Origin: Apostichopus japonicus
Lineage: Eukaryota; Echinodermata; Holothuroidea; Aspidochirotida; Stichopodidae
DNA: 64,000 bases
Assembly (NCBI RefSeq): GCF_037975245.1
Contig: NC_092578.1
Location: 2,241,001 to 2,305,000 of the forward strand
Reading direction: 5' to 3'
A program made the position numbers and the translations under genes. The notes beneath the pieces were generated by a model that was not told where the DNA came from, did not search any database, and saw only the letters and a program-made list of their open reading frames with translations. Shown piece by piece: positions 50,907 through 60,900 of this stretch. The stretch's first letter is position 1. Every line of letters begins with the position of its first letter.

Positions 50907-51999
50907 AGCCTGTTACGATCAACTCGATCAAGGCCAGAATACACCTCCCCTTGGATTCACAACTCAAATGACTAAACAATACACTGTAAAATTTAACTTT
51001 AAATATAACAATAAGTATTTATTTAATTGTGTGTTCAAGGTAATTAAAATCAAACAAAGATCATTTATCAATATCAAAGCAGTTTACACTAAAACAGATT
51101 TAATAAGTTATACTATAATTTACTCACGACCTGGTCACTGTGTGCCGCGACGCGAGCGCAGTGACAAAAAGTCCTGGCGAATATTCCAGCGAAACTTGTA
51201 GTCGGACGAATGTCCAATATTGAAGAAATCCAGCTCCCAACTTGATGACTTCCACTTCGGAGGTCGACTACTAATGAATGTCCAAGTTGTGCTTGCAGCT
51301 TGTTTATTCTTGGATTCCTGTCCTTGGGTAACTCAGAGGCCACAATAAGTAGTACTGACTGGCACAGAACCGAAGACGGCTACACAACGATGGGCGACTT
51401 CGAAGCCGGTAAACTTGTAGCAAATCCACTAATAAAAAGACAGCTATAACTTTACTGTCAAACTAAGTGAGTATTTACTCACACTGGAATTGTAGGATTC
51501 ACTTGAGCGAGAGGTTATTAAACTCCTGGAGCAAAGATGGTTAAAAACTCTTGATCTCAAATTATCAGGTGCTTATATAGCCTTTTCACAAGTCCAGAAA
51601 GATCTTGAAATGTCCATCCATTCTAGAAGCATCTTACAGTAGCTCCAGCTCAGTTCAACCAACCCAAAAGGTCACTTCATCTTTCCAGGAAATCCTCACC
51701 TAGTGTTCTAAAAATAGCACAGGGGATGTCCCCTTGGCGGCACTCCAATGTTCTAGCATGTTCCAATGTGTACCTTGTTGAGATGTTCTAAATTGTTCTC
51801 AAATGTTCTAACTCTTCTAGAAGCTTCTCAACTTTTCCAAATATTCTGCACACACCAGATATGCACACACACACCAGGCAGTTCTATACTATGATTCTTA
51901 GATTAATATATAATATTCTATGATATTGATTTATAATACAACTAATTGTTGCAAAAATCATACAAATTATTGAGATTACTTAGGGGCCTGTAACAAGCC
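50907..51999. mobile_element. Probable solo LTR (about 1085 bp) with AGCC target duplication
   Basis: The segment 50911-51995 starts TGTTAC and ends GTAACA, the short inverted termini typical of retrotransposon LTRs. It is bounded by AGCC on both sides (50907-50910 and 51996-51999), a 4-bp duplication. A TATA-like TATATAAG is read on the minus strand near 51572-51579, and an AATAAA on the minus strand near 51018-51023, so a minus orientation is favoured. No gag or pol sequence is adjacent. A 4-bp match can occur by chance, hence the moderate confidence. Confidence 0.55.
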
Positions 52000-53065
52000 G
52001 GATACACTGTATGCCTAAGTTATATCATTGAATTATTCGCTACCATTGCCTCATTCCGATTAACGTCTATAGCAGGATTATTTAAGCCTCGGAATTAATG
52101 ACGTATAAAATTTGAATTCTCCTCTGAGGCTGATTCCATGCTATTCCTTACTACAACGAATTATGTTCTTATAATTCATACAACCTATACAAAACATACT
52201 ATTGTGATGCAAATCAAGTATCGGTTTTGTATAGATTTAAAAGGTCTGGCCAGCTTTTCGATCAGAAAAGACCGTAAGGGGATAGGGTCCAAACTTGCCA
52301 ACTTTTTTACCGTGAAACTCTCGGTTTTTGTGTATTGTCTCACGGTGGGATCTCCAAATCTCACATGCAAGAATATTAAATCGGTAAGGAGAATTTAATG
52401 TATAGTTGTGGATATGAATGTGAAAACGATGAGTGTTATTTGACTTCAGAACGTTTTGTAAATATCTAGTTGTCGGGCACAAGTCTCCAAGTTTACCATA
52501 TAGGACTGAGGGGTTGACAGGTCTAAGATTTTGTCTCATAACTTTAGTTTGACCATTTCCTAGTAATTAGAGGGTTTTATTTGCATTACAAAGAATGAAT
52601 AAATCAGTTGTAGGCTAATCATTCTTGATCATTACTATATTAAGGAACTTCTTTGCAGTTTATGTGTTGTGTTAAGGAACAGTCCGAAGTATTTGCTCAC
52701 GCACAAAATGTATGTTATTTATTGCATTGTCACTGTTGAAAGTTATACAGCATTTTACTTTTTACACTGAAATCTATCAGTGGGAAACAAGGACTTCTAA
52801 ACTTCTAAGTACGTGCGTATGTGGGGACAGAGGGAAGCTGTTCCGTAAACCCACATCTAATTCGGCAAGGTTAACATCCTCCCAAAGTGCAAACATGGGC
52901 ACAAATTTGCGCACATTGTCACACAACTCTAAAAGTCACTGCTACAATATGAACCCTCAAAGCCGATGTGTGAAATTGATGGCGCCCTTACAAAACAAAT
53001 TCTGTATTTAACTCAACGCACAAATAAGGGTCTTCGCTGTTATACATTTAGCGAAAGGTAGTAAT

Positions 53066-53378
53066 CATAATATAATAATAATAAGCAGTATTTTTTTCCA
53101 ACCCAACGCTTAAGCAACCACATATGAGGGAGGAATCGCATGGGCATATGGATTACGACTTACACGTCGGGTGGCTTCCAATTCAACATTTTAACTCAAA
53201 TTTGAAATCTTAATCAATTAAGAAAGTCATTTCAGATTGGCAAACAGTAAATCGTTCTTGGATGAAAATCACACCTTACAATGACCCCACCAGGTTTCGA
53301 ACGCGGATCCCCCCCGATTGCTAAGCCTCATTGCTTCAAATGCTCCACCTTTCTCCACTCGGCCACAGCACTTGTTAA
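53066..53378 (-). mobile_element. tRNA-derived SINE (third family, Ser/Leu-tRNA-like head), minus strand
   Basis: On the minus strand the head reads TGTGGCCGAGTGGAGAAAGG, with A-box TGGCCGAGTGG (complement of 53355-53365) and B-box-like CGTTCGAAACCT (complement of 53292-53303). The A-box pattern resembles class II tRNAs (Ser/Leu). An unrelated body of about 200 bp follows, ending in an ATT-rich tail (about 53066-53085). The head has the length and boxes of a tRNA but not a clean acceptor stem, so it is not called as a tRNA gene. Confidence 0.65.
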
Positions 53379-54488
53379 TAGGCGGTATATATCCGGAAAA
53401 GGCGGTATATGTCCGGAAAAATTGAAGGAAATAATGGAAGGGAGAAATTGTGGGGAGAGGTTGTGTGTAGATTGGAAATGAGGTATTTCTTGAAATGCAT
53501 CTCCCTCTTCATAGGAAATGTATTGGGAAAAGGGGTTCATGGCTCTAAAACTTTGGGAAAGGAAGGCAGAAGTGATGGAAGAGGGGGGGGGGGGGGTGGA
53601 GGGGGAAACAAACTTCTATGCATGCTCCACCACACTACTACTTTATGAAATGGGACATCTTTAGGTTCTTCATGAAACTGGGTTATGTACCAGCTTTTTC
53701 CCTGGCTCCATTGGGGAAGGGCTACAAAGGAAAGATTGATTAGCAAATAGTTCCTGAAAAATAGTAGGATTGTATTGAAAATCCAAATAGAACGCAAAGT
53801 TTATTATTGCAGAGGCCGGCAATCTTAGTGTTAGTTTCAATCCGGCAAATGATAATTTGTCTTCAAGATTTGGAGCCTCATGTCACCAAGTACTGATTGA
53901 AATAAAAGAGAATTGAACAGAATTCTGTATAACTTCTAATGTTATTGGCACTTTGATGAATTGGTGCATCCATTAACAACCTTTGTTTTCTATATTACAT
54001 CTTGATCTCAGTGAGCAGAAAGTTTTATTCGCCAAACAGGTGATTGCAATATAAAACTGACAAAGCAGTCTGCATATATAAGGCTAAGCCATTCCTTAGT
54101 ATAATTGCAGATTAATTGCAGACATAGAAACAACAAACATTTTCTTTTCAATAAAGGTTGAACTGTAATAAGCATACATATATTTGTGATATCTGTATTC
54201 AACAGAAGTACAATAACAATTTCGATATCATGATAAATGAGTAGGTCTATAGATATTTTAAAAGTTTGTTTGAGAAATTCCTTTTAAGCCAATCCAAATG
54301 ATATGTAAGTGATTTAAGGAAAGGCAAAGCAAAAAAAAAATAGTCCAAAGCATATTGCCCACCTACTAATATTCCTTTGAATGATATCGGTTGACTATAG
54401 AAAGAATTCCAATCAAGGAGCAAGGAGAAAAATGGAAGTGCTAGTAATATTTCTTTTGGCTGTTCCCGTTTGATAATTGAACAAGCAA

Positions 54489-54494
54489 TTTATT
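54489..54494 (-). terminator. Candidate PDCD2 poly(A) signal (AATAAA)
   Basis: AATAAA on the minus strand lies about 150 bp beyond the PDCD2 stop codon and is the nearest canonical hexamer. Cleavage position is not visible. Confidence 0.5.
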
Positions 54495-54644
54495 ATTCAT
54501 AACTTCTATGGATCATCCACCTAACACTAAATACATTTCTAATACAGTGCCTATATAGTCTCTCCAAGATGAATGTGGGATGTGTTACTGAAAGTGCAAC
54601 CATCTATAAAAAAAAATATTAAAAAACTGTTTCTCTCAAACAAC

Positions 54645-57600
54645 TTATGAATCTTGGACTTTACTGTCAGAGCTTTTCTCATAATCCTGCTTCCAAAGAA
54701 ATTCTGCATGATAAGCTTCTCCTTCATTGCAATTAGCTTCACATGTATACACGGCTAAAGTCCCCCAGTCAATACTAGCATCTAGTTTATCAACTTCCAG
54801 GTGAATGAGCATTTGTGGCATGACCTGGAGAAATCAAACAGGGATAAATAAAATGGAAAAACATAAATATGAGTGGAAATGTGCTTGCAAGGGTACAGTA
54901 CACAGGGGTACAGTCCACAGGGGTACAGTACACAGGGTGCAGTACACTGGGGTACAGTACAAAGGGGTAAGTACACAGGGGTACAGTACACAGGGGAACA
55001 GTACACAAGGGAACAGTACACAGGGGTTCAGCACACAGAGGTACAGTACAAAGGGGTAAGTACACAGGGGAACAGTACACATGGGTACAGTACACAGGGG
55101 TACAGTCCACAGGGGTACAGTACACAGGGTGCAGTACACAGGGGAACAGTACAAAGGGGTAGGTACACAGGGGTACAGCACACAGGGGCGCAGTACACAG
55201 GGGTGCAGTACACAGGGGTACAGTACACAGGGGTACAGTACACAGGGTGCAGTACACTGGGGTACAGTACAAAGGGGTAAGTACACAGGGGTACAGTCCA
55301 CAGGGGCAGTACACAGGGGTACAGTACAAAGGGGAACAGTACACAGGGTGCAGTACACAGGGGAAGGTACACAGGGATACAGCACACAGGGGTACAGCAC
55401 ACAGGGGTGCAGCACACAGGGGTACAGCACAAAGGGGTAAGTACACAGGGGAACAGTACACAGGGGTACAGTACAAAGGGGTAAGTACACAGGGGTACAG
55501 CACACAGGGGTGCAGCACACAGGGGTACAGCACACAGGGATACAGCACACAGGGGTGCAGTACACAGGGGTGCAGTACACAGGGGTACAGCACACAGGGG
55601 TGCAGCACACAGGGGTACAGCACAAAGGGGTAAGTACACAGGGGAACAGTACACAGGGGTACAGTACAAAGGGGTAAGTACACAGGGGTACAGCACACAG
55701 GGGTGCAGCACACAGGGGTACAGTACAAAGGAGTAAGTACACAGGGGTACAGTACACAGGGAAACAGTACACAGGGGTACACTAACAACAAAGTCTGTTA
55801 ATATAGTTGCACTTGAATGCTGCTGTTATAAATCATTGAGGGAAGATAGACAATGGAAGGGTTAGATGTTTTGATCTACAGTATGTTAAAAGCTTAAAAC
55901 GTTTTCTGGAGGAAGTTTGAGCAAGGGGAAAAGGAGGGGGTGGATTGGTCCATTGTTTCATTTTCTACCTTCTATAATGTCAGGCCACATAAAAATTTTA
56001 TAAGGTGGTTGGTTGAGGTTGGGTAAGGTAAGGTTGATTATCTAGAATAAGGTAAAAGGGTATCAGTTGGAGTCCATGAGCAATTTTATCCTTAGATCTT
56101 CTTTAATTTTTCTAAAAGGACAATGCAATATTTTCCTGGGTACCAGACCATTTCCTGTCATTTCCAACAACATTGTCTTTCAGAATAAACACAATAATGT
56201 AATGTAACTTGGGATCTGGGTTATAATATGTGGAAAAAAGGTTTAATATATAGAAACAAAGTAACCTGAAATTCAAATATCCGTCGAGAACCACACTGGC
56301 ATGCAGGAATATCTGTAGGTACTGGCTGGTGATTATGTGACACCCAAAGTGGATCCCCACCTCTCTGGTACCGTAACACCTGAAATACAAAAACGTTGAA
56401 CAGTGATGGAACATGTTGAACATTATATAATAAAAATTTAATATTTTGGGAGGATTAGTTTTCAAAATTGGATGAAGAACTTATTCAATGAGGTCCAGTA
56501 TATCCTTATGATGCTAAAGATCACATATAGCAGCCTGAGAACTTCACATGAGGCCATATTGGGATCAGCTGTTGTAAATGTTATCAACAATGGAGTTAAA
56601 ACATATCCCCTACAAACAATTACCCACATACATTCAATACTGGTTAATGCAAAATCTGTTGGCCTTTATGATGATAAGATTATCAGGCATATTTATAACT
56701 TACCTGTTCAGGCTCTAATCCAATTCGATCTTTAAACGAAAGAAAATGTTTATCTTCTTTTGTCTCCTTCAATGCCATCTTCTCCAATTCTTCAGCTGAG
56801 TATCCCGAGTCTGTTTCTTGTTTGGTTACAGCTTCAGTTTCATCTCTTTGCTGTTCATCCAATGAAGGCTCTGGTTCTGTAACAATCTCATTTTCTGGAA
56901 ACAATATATTTGGCACTTCATCTTGTACTCCATCTGAAACAAACAGTTTTGCATAATTTATAACCTTTACATTCATACTAGATTGGATTACCATTGCATT
57001 GGTTTTATCATCAAATATGTAATTACAGCAAACTGAATTTCAATTGAAGAAAGTAGAATCTTGGGAGGTCTTTACTTTAGATGGAGCAACAGAACAACCA
57101 AAAACAAGGAGTGGGAAGGGAAGATTAATCAAGACTCTTCCCTGAATTGACTGTATGACAGGATGTTGGTTTTAAGGCATGTTGTTGGGATTTGTCGATG
57201 GCAGTTACAGGCCTGGGTTAAGCATACCTTTACAACAAGCAGTCTTGTGACCACCTTTCCAATGTATCAGCTGGTGTTCTTTGCTGCAGTAAAAGGTTGT
57301 GTGACACTTGGAGCATTTCTTATTGCCAGCATTGCAGCCACATAACACACACAAATTTATTCCAAACTTTTTAATAGTAGTATCGAATTCAGAGGTCTTC
57401 ACGTTTTCTTCTTCAATAGGTTCAAAATTGTAAACGCTATTCACTCGTGGCAATTGAGACCTGAAAACGATAAACGGTTTATTCGAATTTTGTGAGTGGC
57501 AGACAGAATTTTTACAAATAAATAAGAACAGTGTACGATGAAATGTTCCTTCGAAAGCATCAACAGGACAATAAATCTGGAGCAAAAAGATGACTGGCTT

Positions 57601-57768
57601 GCCACAATTTCCACATAAAAGTTTACTACTATTGGGTAAATCTGTTAGCGACAACCAAGAAGGTCTCCCCCCAACTTTACTCGGAAAGAATGGAGAAGTT
57701 AGACGCCAAATTTCTGACTTTTCAATGAATCCCAGCTCGATCTTGCCGTCTGATATGGGCGCTGCCAT
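54645..57768 (-). CDS. PDCD2: Programmed cell death protein 2, MYND zinc-finger protein
   Basis: PDCD2 is a conserved nuclear/cytoplasmic protein that chaperones ribosomal protein uS5 (RPS2) in 40S subunit assembly. Exons on the minus strand: 57768-57228, 56933-56704, 56379-56266, 54824-54645. Phases join (1, 0, 0), giving 354 aa (human 344). The N-terminal region has ELGFIEK, GGRPSWL and CGNCGKP (C52, C55). The MYND finger spans about 140-178 (CVLCGC, CSKC, YCSKEHQ, HWKGGHKTAC). An acidic linker fills exon 2. The C-terminal PDCD2_C domain has VLRYQRGGDPLW, CQCGSRRIFEFQ, VMPQMLIHLEVDKLDASIDW and EFLWKQD, close to family consensus. The ATG has A at -3 and G at +4. Start codons of PDCD2 and calaxin are 200 bp apart. 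The last intron (54825-56265) holds a large minisatellite. Confidence 0.97.
54895..55783. repeat. 15-bp minisatellite, about 60 copies, PDCD2 intron 3
   Basis: The unit is GTACACAGGGGTACA, with variants (AAAGGGGTAAGTACA, CAGCACACAGGGGTG, CAGTCCACAGGGG). Because the period is mostly a multiple of three and the unit lacks stops in several frames, long open frames of up to about 330 codons appear on both strands. They encode only repetitive Cys/Pro/Val/Leu or Gly/Thr/Gln strings and are not genes. The repeat begins about 70 bp upstream of the acceptor of the last PDCD2 exon. Confidence 0.97.
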
Positions 57769-57968
57769 CTTGAATGGTCTGCACAGCGGTAGTTAAACAT
57801 TCCATTCGTACGAACTGTTTCGTCTTGTAGTCGGATTGCGACTTTTTAAAACGACTTGGCAAAGTCTATTGTCTTCTTGGCAACCATCGACGCAAGTTGG
57901 AGCTTACGGTCGTGACAAACGTTGCATGTATTACAATATTCGTAGCCGATTCCTTAACCAGAGCAGCA
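57769..57968. promoter_or_regulatory. 200-bp bidirectional promoter region, PDCD2 / calaxin
   Basis: This interval separates two divergent start codons and must contain both 5' UTRs and core promoters. No TATA box is evident. TTGGCAACC at 57877-57885 matches a strong half-site of the RFX X-box; the partner half (GTCTTC) is poor. RFX control is known for motile-cilia genes such as calaxin. Confidence 0.6.
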
Positions 57969-60900
57969 ATGAAAGACAAAAGACCAGCACAAAAACCCAC
58001 CAGTCCAGATAATTATAAAAACACACATTGTTAGTAGGCTTTTTCTAAACTTATGACACATTTTAAAATGCATGAGGCTTGACTAGAGTAATGGAAATAA
58101 CGTTAGGCCTACGTAGACCTACAGTAAATTGTAAGTTATGCATTAATGCAGCCTAGGCTGGCGACTTGTTAAGCCTAACTTTAATCAACAGTAGTTTAAA
58201 CAGTAAATCATGATATTTAAACGTTCGTTGCTTTAGGTTTAACGCCAGAAAGATGCACCCTGATACTGATTGAGTAGGTCTAACGTTACCCCTTTCCATA
58301 ATTAGGTTAAGGAAGAAATTTGGCTAATATTTTCATTCTTTACATTGGACACTTTTATTTTGTAAGCAATAACTTTAACAAATAAAGATTGAGATGTCAG
58401 CATAGGTTTCATTATTGTATATGTATAGCCTAGCAAGGAAATACAAACAAGCATAATGATAATGTAGGATCTAGACATAGTTTTCCAAACAAAGTGGCTA
58501 TTCTTACGACTAGTCGTAACGATAATTTCCGATTACGCATGCGCAGTTGCTATTTTTACAACCAAGAGTACTATTTTTACGACTAGGAGTAACAATAATT
58601 TCCGGTTATGGAAAGGGTTAGGGTTAGGATTAACCCTACTACATGCAAAATTGCTTCATTTACTTTACTGCGCATGAATTCGCCGATGTCGTAAGAATAG
58701 TTAATAAATAATTGTTACGACTAGTCGTAAGAATAGCCAGGGCCTTTTCCAAAATTAAGTATCATTTGGCTTCACTTTCCTGAGTGAAATACACAGAGAG
58801 ATGAACTAGGAATGGCGGGGCATACCTTCTATTGCTATCGTAAAATCATGAATTTTCAAAAGTGAACTGAAATATGAGGCCCTATAGGTCCCAAGACTGT
58901 AATATGTAGTAGTATGGTGGTGTACAGTAACTTTAACGGTCCCTAACTTTGCATACTGTGTTATATAGCCTATATGTAGACTGTTGCTGTAGTGTTTGGA
59001 ACACAAATTATAACGACTTTTCAACATGTACTTTGTGTCAAGTTCCATCATGTTTTGACATCAGTTTTGTGAGAAACTCTACATACCACCAAAGTGAATG
59101 CACTTGAAACTGGTGAAAATGCTGGTAATGAAGAACATATAAAAAAAAATCTTTATCAAAATGATTTTTTTTTAAATGTTTATATTAACCAAAACACGAT
59201 GAACCAATACAGAAAATTTTATTTTATCTCCATTATGTAAGTTTGCACAGAAGCTTGTCAGTTTATTCTGATCTAATCAGGGATGTTCAGTTCTATGTAA
59301 TTTAGGATTGTTTGGAACACAGTATTCTCTGTTTTTAATTTGCAAAAATAAATTACTAATTGGTTCAAATGTTATACTCTGCCAACAGTTACCAAGGAGG
59401 AATATGAAGCACTGGAAAACCAATTTAAATCTTTGACCAAAGATAATGTACACACTAAAGCTGGGAAGCTGGACAGAACACAGTTCAGAGATGTTCTTCA
59501 TACAACTTTCAAGATGACAGATGACATGATATTAGACAGAGGTATTGTATGCTGAATTACACTGACTTAAATATTTATCAGTATTGGCCTCAAATGTTAT
59601 CATGCCAAAAGTTTTCAAAGTATCTTCTGGGATGGAATAACTTTCCAAGACAGTGAGACAATAACAATTGGAGCATGGGTGACCATTTGTTGTAAACTTT
59701 CTAGCAACCTGTATTTAGAGCTATACTGATGACCTTTTATACAGCACAAACAAAAACTCTGAATTCTGATGGCCGCTACTTTAACTGATTGCTGATAAGA
59801 TACCTTGCTCCTTAAATCCATATTTAACTTTAAAGGCAGCATTCCGCTTTTGATTGCATTTTTGAATTGTTGCAGCATTATCAAACATAGCCTACCGTGT
59901 TTCCCATGATGACATTAACATGTTATGGATCATGTTGACATGCAGCGTTATAATTAGTTGGTGGAAATGAATACATTGGAAAAATCTGTCCATCAGAAAT
60001 TGTAATTCTGCAGCAGCACATTGCTTTAATATGTTCCATTCTTCAGCAATGTGAGCCAGCCTCCTAAGGAATGTATTTTGATTGTGGTATACTCCATTGT
60101 TATATTACCATGTTTTTGAACCACATACCACAGTCTCTTATAATAATGTATTTTAATTCTGGCATCCTGCCTTGTGACAAACCTTGTACCCTCAGCCTTT
60201 TATAGTTATGTATTTTAATTACAGTATACCATCATCCCTATGGCAAACAAGTTCAACCACATTTTGATGTCAACATTTCAACATTTTTCCTTCAGTTTTC
60301 AGAGCTTTTGATGAAGACTCGGATAGCTATATTAACCTTAATGAATGGATTAATGGCTTATCCATTTTTCTCAGAGGGAATTTATCAGAGAGAGCCAAGT
60401 GTGAGTATATAGCTTACAATAATTACTGAAGACATGTATTGTCTTTAGATCAAACTGCTAACTTCTCCTATTTCTGTACTCTGTCACAACATGTAAGTGC
60501 AACTTTTTCGATGACTGTGTGAATATTGTACCACACCCTAAAGAGCATTTGTGTATTTATTATTAGCGTGTGGGATTAACACTGGGTTTACACAGAGATC
60601 ATTATCCTTTGAGATGTGTATAGACTATGAATGGTGTAGAGACCCATGGAGGAGGGACATGGGAACAAACAGCTACTTGTAAACAGCTATCAGTCAGTAC
60701 TTGAAACTGTATAAATATGTCATATGAATTCAGGTGTAAGCATGATGGGAAGCTAGTGGAAATTGTGACTATGGAAACAATTTGACAGCTTTCTATGTGG
60801 TGTAGATTTATTCATGTCTTGGTGAGTGCATGCTTCTCTGACATAAATGCATTACAGAACCATTTCCTTGTCTTTAAACAATTACGTTGATCTTCAAAAT

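Larger units (their letters stand above)
45590..54644. other. Gene-free 9-kb region between convergent GLB1 and PDCD2
   Basis: No conserved coding sequence on either strand. It begins with the GLB1 3' UTR and ends with the PDCD2 3' UTR. In between lie a duplication (47240-47390), a foldback-like transposon (48114-49236), a probable solo LTR (50907-51999) and a SINE (53066-53378). The remaining sequence is unremarkable. Confidence 0.7.

Noticed and set aside
54790-55791. Open frame of 333 codons on the minus strand and others over the same area
   Set aside because: It is a direct product of the stop-free 15-bp minisatellite; composition is pure repeat, frames exist on both strands, and it lies inside a PDCD2 intron with clear flanking exons.
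58608-58636. Telomere-like GGGTTAGGGTTAGG
   Set aside because: Only two units, inside the core of a MITE; not an interstitial telomere array.
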